A stretch of 36,606 nucleotides of DNA from positions 1 through 36,606 of the IMG/VR virus record IMGVR_UViG_3300020122_000603. One strand, given 5' to 3'. The stretch comes from a virus. The stretch's first letter is position 1; each line of letters begins with the position of its first letter. The notes below the pieces were generated by a model. The model searched no databases, was not told the origin of the DNA, and saw only the letters and a list, made by a program, of their open reading frames with translations. The translations under genes were made by a program, and so were the position numbers. Positions 13,407 to 21,878 of this stretch are shown piece after piece.

Positions 13407-13621
13407 TGCACCGTCTCCGCGGGCTCGAGATACGCATACTCGCCGCACCAGCCATCCGCTCTCGCCGGCGCTTGCGCGCCTTGAAAGTTCATCGCCGGCC
13501 GCCCGAGCGTATCCTGTCCCATGACGAGAAAGACCTGGGGCGGTTTCGCGCGGCACCAGCCGTTTCCGGCCTCGCCTTCCTTCAGCCAAAACCGGCAATT
13601 CTTGCAGGCCTGCTTTTCCAT
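13403..13621 (-). CDS. Small cysteine-motif phage protein
   Basis: A 72-aa protein starting at ATG 13621 with GGAGGG three bases upstream. The pattern CKNCRFWL...GWCRAKPPQVFLV...ADGWCGEY gives four conserved cysteines. It matches a small putative zinc-binding protein type that is common in temperate phages and has no established activity. It is the first gene of the leftward island and is divergent from the acetyltransferase gene; the shared 53-bp gap contains one of the repeated C-rich boxes. Confidence 0.7.
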   Translation of the reverse strand: MEKQACKNCRFWLKEGEAGNGWCRAKPPQVFLVMGQDTLGRPAMNFQGAQAPARADGWCGEYAYLEPAETVQ

Positions 13622-13635
13622 CCACCCTCCGACGG

Positions 13636-13660
13636 GCTCCCCCCAATTTAGGGTAGGTAG
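13636..13660 (+). repeat. Intergenic C-rich/AATTTAGGG box, copy A
   Basis: CTCCCCCCAATTTAGGG followed by TAGGTAG lies in the divergent gap before the acetyltransferase gene. In this copy GGCTCC (13635-13640) can pair with GGAGCC (13660-13665), which would fold the ribosome-binding AGGAG into a hairpin. Copies B (15971), C (18305) and D (28837) sit at three other gene boundaries. Confidence 0.7.
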
Positions 13661-13674
13661 GAGCCGAAGTTTTT

Positions 13675-14127
13675 ATGCCTGAGTTGGAAACCCAAGATCT
13701 CGTTTTCCGCCCTTACACACCCGAAGATCGCCCTTTCATTGAGTCCTCCTGGGCGAGCTCTTACTATTCCGCGCAAAGAATCAAAGACTTCCTCTCGCCT
13801 GAGACGTTTCACTTTTTCCATCGGCCGCTGAGAGAACGCTTCTTCAACCGCCCGACCGCAACCGTCATTGTGGTCGCCGCCGGGGAGAACCCGGACGTCA
13901 TTCTGGGCTGGATTGCCGTCGAGTGTATCCCCAACGCCACCGTCATCCACTACCTCTACGTCAAAGCCGACTACCGGCGAAAGTTTGATCTCGCAAACCA
14001 GCTTCTGATACGCGGCGTCCCCGCGGGCAACGTGCTCTATACCCATTTTACGCCCAAAGCCGGAAAAATCATGGCCGCTAACCCCGGCCGCTTCCGCCGG
14101 TTCAAGTTTTCCCCACACCTTACCTAG
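13675..14127 (+). CDS. GNAT-type acetyltransferase-like protein
   Basis: A 150-aa protein. The N-terminus reads like a GNAT strand and helix (LVFRPYTPEDRPFIESSW), and the middle has ILGWIAVECIPNATVIHYLY followed by a V-x-x-DYRRKFDLANQLL helix, equivalent to the acetyl-CoA-binding strand-loop-helix, although the pyrophosphate-binding R/QxxGxG/A loop is replaced by RRKFDLA. Similar proteins lie next to the terminase in many podoviruses. Substrate unknown. It follows box A and has AGGAG upstream with a long spacing. Confidence 0.65.
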   Translation: MPELETQDLVFRPYTPEDRPFIESSWASSYYSAQRIKDFLSPETFHFFHRPLRERFFNRPTATVIVVAAGENPDVILGWIAVECIPNATVIHYLYVKADYRRKFDLANQLLIRGVPAGNVLYTHFTPKAGKIMAANPGRFRRFKFSPHLT

Positions 14128-14136
14128 GAGCCGAAA

Positions 14137-14472
14137 ATGAACGTCAATATCAATGGCAGGCGCATCGAGTATTTCCGAACCACGATCTCCCCGCCCATCG
14201 GTCCCATGCCGAAAAACAGCTTCTCGGTCACCGAGAAGGGACACGAGAAGTGGGAGATGGCGATGACGCCGGCCGGGATCTACGTGAAAGCTTTCTACCA
14301 GATGCCCGGCGACAGAAAACCGGACAAGCACGAGTTCGTCGTGCCCTACGCCAATGTGTCGGTCATCAAGTTCCTCTCCGAGAAAGCCGTTGCCGAGCTC
14401 GAGGCCAAGGAAAAAGCCGAGCTCGAAGCGAAAGAAAAGGCGGAAGCCGAGGCCAAAAAGAAAGCGGCGTAG
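14137..14472 (+). CDS. Unknown protein with a Lys/Glu repeat tail
   Basis: A 111-aa protein with AGGAG six bases before the ATG. Residues 1-80 form a small beta-rich domain; the last 30 residues are a repetitive helix (AELEAKEKAELEAKEKAEAEAKKKAA built from 9- to 10-residue units, quoted here in part as KAELEAKE). It lies between the acetyltransferase and the large terminase, the usual place for a small terminase, but shows no DNA-binding motif. Function unknown. Confidence 0.6.
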   Translation: MNVNINGRRIEYFRTTISPPIGPMPKNSFSVTEKGHEKWEMAMTPAGIYVKAFYQMPGDRKPDKHEFVVPYANVSVIKFLSEKAVAELEAKEKAELEAKEKAEAEAKKKAA

Positions 14473-14478
14473 TTCCGT

Positions 14479-15969
14479 GTGGTGCTACCGGAAAAAATTC
14501 CGCGTTCGCTTGTGATCGAGGAGTTGGCCCGCCGAAACCTCGAAGCCAGAGCTCCCGTCCCTGACATCCTGGAAGGCACGTTCTTCGAGCAAGCGGATTT
14601 CATTCTCGATCCCGCGCGCCTCAAGGCCCTTTTCTGCACGAGGCGCGCGGCCAAGTCCTACACCGGCGGCCTTTATCTAATCCGTGAAGCGCTCGAAAAC
14701 GCCGGCTGCAATTGCCTTTTCATCGGGAAAACCCGGGGATCTGCCGAAGGCATCATCTGGAAGGACATCCTAAAGAAGATCGATTCAGACTTCGGGCTTG
14801 GGATCACCTTCAACGAGAGTAAGCTCACCGCCACCCTTCCCAATGGCTCGGTTATCTACGTCACCGGCGCTGACGCCGACGAAGACGAGATGACCAAGCT
14901 TTTGGGCAAGAAATACCGGCTCATCATCATAGACGAATCCGCCGAGTATTCGATCGATCAGCGTCGCCTCGTGTACGGAATTTTGAAGCCAGGGACAGCC
15001 GACTGGCGCGGCACTATCTGCATGCTGGGGACCGCGGGCAACGCAACGCACACCCTCTTTTACGACATCACAAAGCTCCCAACTGATGACAATCCTCGGG
15101 AACAGGGCTGGTCCGTTCACCAGTGGACAGCGTTTCAAAATCCGTACGTCGCGCAGCAATGGCAGGAGGAGCTTGATGAGATTGAGCGGCTTCGCCCCCT
15201 GTTCAAGCTCACCGCCCTTTACTGTCAGTGGTACCTCAATGAGTGGGTAGTCGATGACGATGCGCTCGTCTATAAATATAGCCCGATTCTGAATAGCGCC
15301 CCGTTCCTCCCACGAGAGCTTTCGGAGTGGCGCTACCTTCTCGGGCTTGATCTCGCTCATTCGCCGGACTTTACGACGTTTGTCATCGGTGCCTGGCACC
15401 CGGCAGATCCCAATCTCTATATTGTCTCCGCGGAACAGTGCGAGAAATTCGATTTCACCGCCACCGCGCAAAAGATCAAAGAACTCGAGACCCATTTCTC
15501 GTTCGACGTAAAAGTGGTGGACGGAGCGAATAAACAGGGCGTGGCCGAGATGAATAACCGCCATGGAAGTGGTCTCATTGTCGCCGAAAAGCACGGGAAA
15601 GTGGAGTACATCAATCTTTTCAACGGCGAATTGGTGCAAGGCAAGATCAAGCTTCTGCCTTTGGCAAAGCCCTTGGGCGAGCAGATGAAGGCTTTGGTCT
15701 GGGTGACCGAGGGCGGAAAAATAGTCGAGCCCCGAGAAGAACATCAAGGCATGCACAACGATCTTTGCGATGCGGCACTTTATCTGTGGCGTTACGCCTA
15801 CACCTACCTCTTTGTCGGGCCGAAAAAGAAAACGACCGCCGAAGAGCAGGCCGCCTGGGAGAAAGCCCACATCCAAAAACTGGAAGATCAGGCCCGCCGC
15901 GAGCAAGCCGAGAAAAACCCGGACTTTGCCCCGCCCTTGGAATGGGATCCCGCCTGGGATCCGGAATAG
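14479..15969 (+). CDS. terL: Large terminase subunit
   Basis: A 496-aa DNA-packaging motor. The ATPase has a Walker A-like CTRRAAKSY (K59, S60) and Walker B LIIIDE (D152, E153). The RNase H-like nuclease domain has D291 in LLGLDLAHS, D348 in VVDGANKQG, and HNDLCDA near 426-432. The motor pumps DNA through the portal and cuts it. The start is GTG 14479 or 14482 with no clear Shine-Dalgarno site, so it may depend on the gene before it. Two bases after its stop codon lies box B. Packaging type (headful or cos) cannot be told from the sequence. Confidence 0.93.
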   Translation: MVLPEKIPRSLVIEELARRNLEARAPVPDILEGTFFEQADFILDPARLKALFCTRRAAKSYTGGLYLIREALENAGCNCLFIGKTRGSAEGIIWKDILKKIDSDFGLGITFNESKLTATLPNGSVIYVTGADADEDEMTKLLGKKYRLIIIDESAEYSIDQRRLVYGILKPGTADWRGTICMLGTAGNATHTLFYDITKLPTDDNPREQGWSVHQWTAFQNPYVAQQWQEELDEIERLRPLFKLTALYCQWYLNEWVVDDDALVYKYSPILNSAPFLPRELSEWRYLLGLDLAHSPDFTTFVIGAWHPADPNLYIVSAEQCEKFDFTATAQKIKELETHFSFDVKVVDGANKQGVAEMNNRHGSGLIVAEKHGKVEYINLFNGELVQGKIKLLPLAKPLGEQMKALVWVTEGGKIVEPREEHQGMHNDLCDAALYLWRYAYTYLFVGPKKKTTAEEQAAWEKAHIQKLEDQARREQAEKNPDFAPPLEWDPAWDPE

Positions 15970-15970
15970 C

Positions 15971-15993
15971 GCTCCCCCCAATTTAGGGTAGGT
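15971..15993 (+). repeat. Intergenic C-rich/AATTTAGGG box, copy B
   Basis: The box fills the space between the terminase stop codon and the GTG start at 15994. Copies A, B and C share 23 identical bases, from GCTCCCCCC to GGGTAGGT; B and C share 26 (extended by AGC on the left). AGGG inside the box may serve as the ribosome-binding site. Confidence 0.75.
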
Positions 15994-16395
15994 GTGAGCC
16001 CGAAAGATTTGAAAGAGCTCCTGCCGCACCTACGGCGCGCGCGCGTCGCCCACTTGAAGCTTGAGGGGCTCGAGCTCTCCTTTCACGCAAGCCCGCGAAA
16101 GAAAAAGAAGATCGCAAATCGCGATTCGCGAACTGCGGTTTCTGCGGCTCCTCCTGCCCCAGGCCCCATTGGAAACCCCACTTACCCCATCCCCGGCACG
16201 CTTCCGCAAGAGAGCTCGTTCCCCACCGAGAAAGTGGCGGATGTCGTTCTGCCCCAGGGCTTAGAGGAAGAGATCCCAAACGACAAGGTCCTGATGTGGT
16301 CAGTCCCGGGCGAAGACCTGGGGAAGACCCCCCTCACCGATGACGAGCCGATTGTCGACGAAGGCACCTTAGCCGAGGGCCGCCCCAATGGCTGA
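15994..16395 (+). CDS. Unknown protein between terminase and portal
   Basis: A 133-aa protein starting at GTG 15994, directly after box B. The N-terminal 35 residues are helical and basic; the middle is Pro-rich; the C-terminal third is acidic and contains DKVLMWSVPG, a short motif often found in small proteins encoded just before podovirus portals. It overlaps the portal gene by 8 bp. Function unknown; a connector or packaging accessory would fit its place. Confidence 0.55.
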   Translation: MSPKDLKELLPHLRRARVAHLKLEGLELSFHASPRKKKKIANRDSRTAVSAAPPAPGPIGNPTYPIPGTLPQESSFPTEKVADVVLPQGLEEEIPNDKVLMWSVPGEDLGKTPLTDDEPIVDEGTLAEGRPNG

Positions 16396-18301
16396 GCAAC
16401 CGAAAAGCCTATCCGCCTCTGACTTCACGGAAAGGGGCAAAAAGCCCCCGCAACCCAAGGAACTACCGCCGCAAACGCGCTGGTGGCTTGCCGAGAAAAA
16501 GAATTTGGCGGCCGCCGTCATGGGCCAGGTCGGCGCCATCATCAAGGCCGATAGAGGCAGCATCGATTCCTATAACACCTACGCGAAACTCTACGGGATC
16601 TACACGCCGACTTTTTGGAACGGCTACCAGCTTGCGAACTCCGGAAAACCCACGGCCCCCATGCGCGACCGGCTCACCTACAACATCTGCCAAAGCTGCG
16701 TCGACACCCTCACTTCCACCGTCACCCAGAATAAGCCAAAGCCCATGTTTCTCACCTCCGCGGGAGATTCTAGGACGCAGAGGAAAGCGCGAAAGCTCGA
16801 TGCCTTCTGCTACGGGCTTTTTTACGAAAACGACATCCACTCCAAAAAGGGCCCGAAAAGTTTCAGGGACAGCGGTGTTTTCGGCGAGGGCATCATCCAT
16901 GCTTTTGCGCAAAACGGGAAAGTCAGATACGAGCGCGTCTTCCCCTACGAGCTCCTGGTCGACTATCTGGAATCTCACTACGGCGAGGAATCGACTCTCT
17001 CGCTTTATCGCATCAAAAACATCGATCGCACGGAGCTGATGGAGAGCTTCCCCGAGCGGGCTGCGCAAATTGCGGTCATGCAGAATACCTCCCAGTTCAT
17101 CTCCGCCGCGAACCGCTCGGTCGGCGATACCTTGACCGTGATCGAAGCCTGGCGCTTGCCGGTGGGCAATAAGCCCGGCCGCCACTGCATCGTCGGCGCC
17201 AACGACTGGATCGAAGATGAGGACTACGAGGATAACTTTTTCCCATTTGCGGTGATGCGTTATTGTCCCAGGCTCTACGGCTTTTACGCCCAGGGCATGG
17301 TCGAGCAGTTGGTCCCCGTCCAGATGGAGATCAACCGCACGCTGATTTCCATCCAGCGGTCGCTCTACTTGGGCGGCACGCACAAGATTTTCGTCAAAGC
17401 CGGCAGCAAGGTCATCAAGTCCCACTTCGACAATCTCATTGGCACCATCCTCGAGTACGCCGGCGACACGGCCCCCCAGTACGTCGTGCCCCAATTGGTC
17501 CAGCCCGAAATTTACGCGCACCTCCAAAGCATGGTCGGGATGGGCTACCAGCTCCCCGGCGTCTCCCAGATGCAGGCGACCGCGATGAAGTCTCCCGGCG
17601 TGAATAGCGGCCGCGCCATGCGCACGGAGGCCAATATCCACTCCCAGAGGTTTTCCTCCGTCGGCGACGGCTACGCGCAGTCCTACGTGGACTTGGCCCG
17701 GATCACGGTGTCAGTGGCCCGAAAAGCCTACGCCCAGGACAAATCGCTCAGCGTCAAAGTGCCCGGGCGGCGCTTCATCCAGAAAATCGATTGGAAAGAG
17801 GTCGATCTCGAAAACGACGAGTTTGTACTCCAGATTTACCCGGTCAGTAAGCTCCCCACCGATCCGGAAGGGCGCTTGGCCGCCATTCAGGAAATGATGG
17901 AGGGCGGCCTCATCACCCCCGAAGTCGGCAGGCGCCTTCTCGACTACCCCGATCTCGATGCGGAGGAGAATCTCGGGAATGCCACTCAGGACTACCTGCA
18001 TAAAATCTTGGACGACATGGTCGAGGATGGAAAATTCACCCCGCCCGAGCCCTACGACAATCTCCAAAAAGCTCAGGAGCTTGCGCTCGAATACTACGCT
18101 CAGGGGAAGCTCAATAATTTGGCCGAAAATCGTCTCGAGCTCCTTCGGCGTTTCATGGCGCAAATCGATTTTTTGAATAGGCAGGCGAACCCGGCCCCCG
18201 TGCTCCCGCAGCAACCGCCGGCACCGGTGCCCCAGGCGAAGCCCGCCCCGCAGCCGGTATCGGATCTCATTCCGAATGTCGCCGGGCCGGTGGTCGCATG
18301 A
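16388..18301 (+). CDS. Portal protein
   Basis: A 637-aa protein forming the dodecameric portal through which DNA enters and leaves the head. Features seen: helical N-terminal clip/wing region, the tract TYNICQSCVDTLTSTVTQNKPKP (cut: YNICQSCVDTLTSTVTQ) at about residues 97-120 typical of podovirus portals, a central QGMVEQLVPVQMEINRTL helix near 300-317, and a Pro/Gln-rich tail. Length lies between T7 (536) and P22 (725) portals. It follows the terminase and precedes the scaffold, as in most podoviruses. The start overlaps the upstream gene. Confidence 0.88.
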   Translation: MAEQPKSLSASDFTERGKKPPQPKELPPQTRWWLAEKKNLAAAVMGQVGAIIKADRGSIDSYNTYAKLYGIYTPTFWNGYQLANSGKPTAPMRDRLTYNICQSCVDTLTSTVTQNKPKPMFLTSAGDSRTQRKARKLDAFCYGLFYENDIHSKKGPKSFRDSGVFGEGIIHAFAQNGKVRYERVFPYELLVDYLESHYGEESTLSLYRIKNIDRTELMESFPERAAQIAVMQNTSQFISAANRSVGDTLTVIEAWRLPVGNKPGRHCIVGANDWIEDEDYEDNFFPFAVMRYCPRLYGFYAQGMVEQLVPVQMEINRTLISIQRSLYLGGTHKIFVKAGSKVIKSHFDNLIGTILEYAGDTAPQYVVPQLVQPEIYAHLQSMVGMGYQLPGVSQMQATAMKSPGVNSGRAMRTEANIHSQRFSSVGDGYAQSYVDLARITVSVARKAYAQDKSLSVKVPGRRFIQKIDWKEVDLENDEFVLQIYPVSKLPTDPEGRLAAIQEMMEGGLITPEVGRRLLDYPDLDAEENLGNATQDYLHKILDDMVEDGKFTPPEPYDNLQKAQELALEYYAQGKLNNLAENRLELLRRFMAQIDFLNRQANPAPVLPQQPPAPVPQAKPAPQPVSDLIPNVAGPVVA

Positions 18302-18304
18302 AGC

Positions 18305-18329
18305 GCTCCCCCCAATTTAGGGTAGGTAG
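18305..18329 (+). repeat. Intergenic C-rich/AATTTAGGG box, copy C
   Basis: The box begins 4 bp after the portal stop codon and ends 3 bp before the scaffold ATG, so it is essentially the entire gap. It is identical to copy A over 25 bases and to copy B over 26 in slightly different windows. Confidence 0.75.
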
Positions 18330-18332
18330 AAC

Positions 18333-19307
18333 ATGGCTGATCTGATTCCCAATACGCCTCTCTCCCCAAACACCCCCCCGGGGCCGGCACCACAGGCTCC
18401 GGGGGGCGGTAAAGCCGCCCCCCCGCCCACGGCGGCTCCTCCGGACAGCAAGGAAGCGGCTCCCGGCGCACCGGAGGCCCCCTCCGAGCCCAAAGTCTCC
18501 CCCAAGCTTCAGACGCTGATTAGGCGGGAGGCGAAAGCCCTGGAAAGAGAGAAGCAGGCCAAGACCCAAGAGGAAGCCATCAAGGCGCGCGAGCAGGCCA
18601 TCGAAGCTCGTGAAGCAAAAATGAAGGAATTTGAGTCGATCCGGGCAACAAATCCCAGGAAGGCGCTCGAGCTTCTGGGGATGAGTTACCAGGACTTGAC
18701 CATGGCGGAGCTCAACGACGGGCAGGCCACCCCCGAGCAACACGTGAAAACGCTCGAGCAACGCCTCGAGGCCGAGATCAAAGCGCGCGAAGACGAAAAG
18801 CGCCAGGCCGCGGAGGAGTCGAAAAAGTCGGCCGAGCACGAGGAGCGAAAAGCCATTGAACAGGTCCACGAGAGGATCGCGGGTTTCGTCGGAGAGAATA
18901 ACGAAAAGTACGAGCTCATCAACTTCGAGGGTGCCGCCAACCCCAATAAACAATCGGGCATCTTCAATCTGATCTACAAGGTCATCGACGCGCACTACCT
19001 GCGCACGATGGATAAAGAGACCGGCATCGGCAAGATGATGTCGATTCCGGAGGCCTGCGACAAGGTCGAGGCCTGGCTCACTGCCCGCTATGAAAAGGCC
19101 CTGGGCCTTAAAAAGTTTTCTTCCCGGGTGGCTCCTCCTAAGGAGCTGCCGAAGCAGCCGAATAACCATGGCCAAAAGCCGCCGGCCAAAACGCTGACCA
19201 ACACCATGTCTGGCAATTCCAGCGCTCCCCCCACGAGAATCCTCACCGACGAAGAGCGCATCCAAAAAGCGATCGCCTTAGGGCGAACGTTTCTGCAGGC
19301 GAGATAA
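18333..19307 (+). CDS. Capsid scaffolding protein
   Basis: A 324-aa protein. Residues 1-55 are Pro/Ala/Gly-rich; about 60-205 are long charged helices with coiled-coil character (ALEREKQAKTQEEAIKAREQ and similar); a smaller folded part and a basic C-terminal segment follow. This layout and the position between portal and major capsid gene are typical of assembly scaffolds that are lost or cleaved as the head matures. No protease domain is apparent. Confidence 0.8.
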   Translation: MADLIPNTPLSPNTPPGPAPQAPGGGKAAPPPTAAPPDSKEAAPGAPEAPSEPKVSPKLQTLIRREAKALEREKQAKTQEEAIKAREQAIEAREAKMKEFESIRATNPRKALELLGMSYQDLTMAELNDGQATPEQHVKTLEQRLEAEIKAREDEKRQAAEESKKSAEHEERKAIEQVHERIAGFVGENNEKYELINFEGAANPNKQSGIFNLIYKVIDAHYLRTMDKETGIGKMMSIPEACDKVEAWLTARYEKALGLKKFSSRVAPPKELPKQPNNHGQKPPAKTLTNTMSGNSSAPPTRILTDEERIQKAIALGRTFLQAR

Positions 19308-19398
19308 CTCGCCCGCTTAGCTGTAACCGACCCACGTCGCGAGCTGACGACACAAAACCCAATTCAATTCACGCGCAATTTCGCGCGGAGGAGTTTTT

Positions 19399-20832
19399 GT
19401 GACTAACGTCGCATCTGCGGTCGGTCTTTATAACGAAGGGCAGGGCCAGGCTGCCAACGGACCTTTTACCGCAAATACCTCTGGCCAGCTCGGGATGCAG
19501 GAGATCTCCGGCATCCTGAAACAAATCTATGACGGGCAAAAGCTCGCCATTCTGTACTACCGGAATAACCCCCTCTTCACGCTTCTGAAAAAGAAGGAAG
19601 ACTTCTTCGGCGAGACCTGGCCGCTTCCGACGATCGTCGAAACGCCGACCGGTATCGCCAACGTCTTCGCCAACGCTCAGTTGCCGAACCAATTGATCAA
19701 CGGCGGCTCGGGCACCGGCGGTAACCAGGGCCCGGCCAAGTTCGTCAAATTCATGCTGACGCGTGCTTCGGCCTACGGCGTTCACATCATCGATCGCCAG
19801 GCGATGCTCGCGGCCTCCCAGAACATCGGCTCTTTCGTCAACGGCCAGATGGCCCAGATGGACGCCATGATCCAGGGGGTCACGAACCTCATCTCCCAAC
19901 AGCTCTATCGCTCGGGCTCGGGCTCTATCGGCCAGATCTCGACGATTGGATCGGTGGGAACCGGAATCGTGCAGTTGGTCAACCCGACCGATGCGCGCTA
20001 CTTCACGGTCGGCCAGGTCGTGATTGCGACTTCCGTCGATCCGACGCCCGGCTCCAACCCCACGCAGCGCGCGGGCTTTGGACTGGTCACCGCGATTAAC
20101 CGCTCGGCGGGTCAGGTGACTTTCGGAAACGCGGCCGCGGCGAACCCGCAGACGGCAGCGAACCCGTCCGCCTGGGCGGCGAACGACTTTCTGGCCATCA
20201 ACGGAACGTCGCCGCTCAATGGTCCCGCCATCTCCAGCAACCAGATCCCGGTGGCTTTGACTGGTCTTGCGGCGTGGCTGCAGAACCCGGCCAACGTCTC
20301 GGGCTCCGATGTCTTCTTCGGTGTCAACCGAAGCTCGGACACCTGGAGGCTCGCCGGCGGTTTCTACGACGGAAGCCAGAACGGGCAATCCGTCGAGGAA
20401 GCGCTCTACGACGCGTCGACCGCGCTCTTCATGGAAGGGGGTTACCCCTCCCATTGCTTCGTGGGACCGAACGCGTATGCCGCGCTCCAAAAATCCATGG
20501 CCTCTCGCAATATCTTCGAGACCCAGATCGATGGGCCTCGGGATGAGGCGGGCAATGTCCTTGTGTTCTTCAAGGGCATCAAGATCCAGGGCGCGGGCTC
20601 TGAGTTCATGGTCATCGCGGACAGAAACTGCCCGCCCTTCGCGGCGTATCTGCTGACGCTTGAGGACTGGGCTCTGTACTCGCTCAAAGCCGCTCCTCAC
20701 GTTGTCGACGACGATGGAGTTTCGTTCCTTCGTCGGACCGATAGCGATGCCTTCGAATTCCGTTTGGCCGCGTACGGGCAGCTCGGCTGCCAGGCGCCCG
20801 GCCATTCAATGCTCGTGAAGCTGTCGATCTAA
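19399..20832 (+). CDS. Major capsid protein
   Basis: A 477-aa protein, position and length typical of a podovirus coat protein. GTG 19399 is the start, with GGAGGAG five bases upstream, one of the strongest sites in the genome and expected for the most abundant protein. Residues about 195-275 look like an inserted beta-rich domain (ARYFTVGQVVIATSV, GLVTAINRSAGQVTF) within an alpha/beta shell-forming fold. The 91-bp leader before it (19308-19398) has no box but contains short GC-rich inverted repeats. Confidence 0.85.
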   Translation: MTNVASAVGLYNEGQGQAANGPFTANTSGQLGMQEISGILKQIYDGQKLAILYYRNNPLFTLLKKKEDFFGETWPLPTIVETPTGIANVFANAQLPNQLINGGSGTGGNQGPAKFVKFMLTRASAYGVHIIDRQAMLAASQNIGSFVNGQMAQMDAMIQGVTNLISQQLYRSGSGSIGQISTIGSVGTGIVQLVNPTDARYFTVGQVVIATSVDPTPGSNPTQRAGFGLVTAINRSAGQVTFGNAAAANPQTAANPSAWAANDFLAINGTSPLNGPAISSNQIPVALTGLAAWLQNPANVSGSDVFFGVNRSSDTWRLAGGFYDGSQNGQSVEEALYDASTALFMEGGYPSHCFVGPNAYAALQKSMASRNIFETQIDGPRDEAGNVLVFFKGIKIQGAGSEFMVIADRNCPPFAAYLLTLEDWALYSLKAAPHVVDDDGVSFLRRTDSDAFEFRLAAYGQLGCQAPGHSMLVKLSI

Positions 20833-20884
20833 TTGGTCGCAGCGATCTCTCTTCTGATTCGGAGCTGGGCATCTCCCTAAACTG

Positions 20885-20946
20885 CCCACCCTACCGGGTG
20901 GGGGCATCCGGAATCTAGGGAAAACCGCCCTGCCGAGTTTTCTCGG
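20885..20946 (+). promoter_or_regulatory. Two hairpins after the capsid gene
   Basis: CCCACCC (20885-20891) pairs with GGGTGGG (20896-20902) around a TACC loop, and CCGAG (20933-20937) pairs with CTCGG (20942-20946) around TTTT. Neither has a following T-tract. They lie in the 135-bp gap between the capsid gene and the next structural gene. They may protect the capsid message or cause partial termination, which would keep downstream expression lower. Confidence 0.5.
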
Positions 20947-20967
20947 TATAGCTCAAGGAGTCTTTCC

Positions 20968-21645
20968 ATGAACCGCGTCGTTCGTCCTGTCCAATTCGCG
21001 TTTGAGCCCGATGTCGTTTCGATCTTTGCCCGAATGACTTTCGGTGCTTCGGGGGCTGTGACCCTCGATACCGCAAACTCCAAGGGGATCTGCAACGTGT
21101 CCTTGGCGACCTTTGCCTTCACCGGCACGACCGCGAACGCCTCGCCCACGATTTCGGCCGTCAACACTTTCAAAAACCTCTACCCCGGAATGACGGTTCA
21201 GGACGCAGGTCCCACGAACGTCAATAGGACCATCTCTTCGATGAACGCCGGCGCGAGTACCATCACCATGAGCGGCAACGCCACCGGCACGAACACGGGT
21301 CTTACCGCCTTTGGCGGCGTCTACACGGTCCAGTTCGGCCAACAGGCCGCGGTCAGGCTCGATACCTACAACAAGCTTCTCTACATGGACGCGCAGTGGG
21401 ACGAGTCGGGCTCCCAGGGCGGTGCCTCCACTTTGGCGCTTGGCCCCGGAAACCCCGTCATCACGGTAGTCCAGAACAACATCACGACCCGAACGATTCC
21501 GCCGACGGCGGCCTCTGTTCTCACGGATGCGACCATCAACATCGCCTTTGGCACGGGCTCGGGAACGAGCTTCACCGTGAGCGCCCCCCAAAACGGCGAA
21601 GTCCTGCGGCTTGCGTTCACGTTCTGCCGCTCGGGCGCCATCTAA
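20968..21645 (+). CDS. Virion structural protein, possible head decoration
   Basis: A 225-aa beta-rich protein (many Thr, Ser, Gly, Val, Asn; few charges), following the capsid gene. AAGGAG is upstream with normal spacing. Around residues 70-110 it contains a module beginning YPGMTVQDAG and ending with TITMSGNATG, which also occurs in the connector gene and in the large nozzle gene. The ending is strand-rich (TFCRSGAI). A decoration or head-stabilising role is the best guess. Confidence 0.65.
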   Translation: MNRVVRPVQFAFEPDVVSIFARMTFGASGAVTLDTANSKGICNVSLATFAFTGTTANASPTISAVNTFKNLYPGMTVQDAGPTNVNRTISSMNAGASTITMSGNATGTNTGLTAFGGVYTVQFGQQAAVRLDTYNKLLYMDAQWDESGSQGGASTLALGPGNPVITVVQNNITTRTIPPTAASVLTDATINIAFGTGSGTSFTVSAPQNGEVLRLAFTFCRSGAI

Positions 21646-21656
21646 GGGAGGCCAAA

Positions 21657-21860
21657 ATGCCTAGCGAAATCGACGAAATCCTGGGGCCTGAAGAAAAAGA
21701 CGGCGAGGGGGAGGGGGATGAGACGAACGAGCTCGAGCTCATCTCCCAAGAGCTCATCGAAGCGGTCCATGCGCGAAACACCAAGGATGTCGCCCAAGCG
21801 CTGCGCGCGGCGTTCGCATGCCTAGAGTCCTACGAGCACGAAGAGGGCCCGCAAGAGTAG
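21657..21860 (+). CDS. Small acidic protein in the head module
   Basis: A 67-aa protein starting at ATG 21657 with GGGAGG five bases upstream. The first 25 residues are Glu/Asp/Gly-rich; the rest is an amphipathic helix pair (ISQELIEAVHARNTKDVAQA, ALRAAFACLESYE). Proteins of this size and helix pattern, encoded between the coat and connector genes, are common in phages. Function unknown. Confidence 0.6.
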   Translation: MPSEIDEILGPEEKDGEGEGDETNELELISQELIEAVHARNTKDVAQALRAAFACLESYEHEEGPQE

Positions 21861-21878
21861 CGGGCCCGCGAGGTCCAC

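Noticed and set aside
14785-16029. 414-aa minus-strand open frame
   Set aside because: It is antisense to the large terminase, whose motifs are complete; it has no domain signature.
16463-17641. 392-aa minus-strand open frame
   Set aside because: Antisense to the portal gene; composition rich in Gly/Arg/Val as expected from a shadow of a GC-rich coding region.
19369-20805. 478-aa minus-strand open frame
   Set aside because: Antisense to the major capsid gene; Arg/Gly-rich shadow without motifs.
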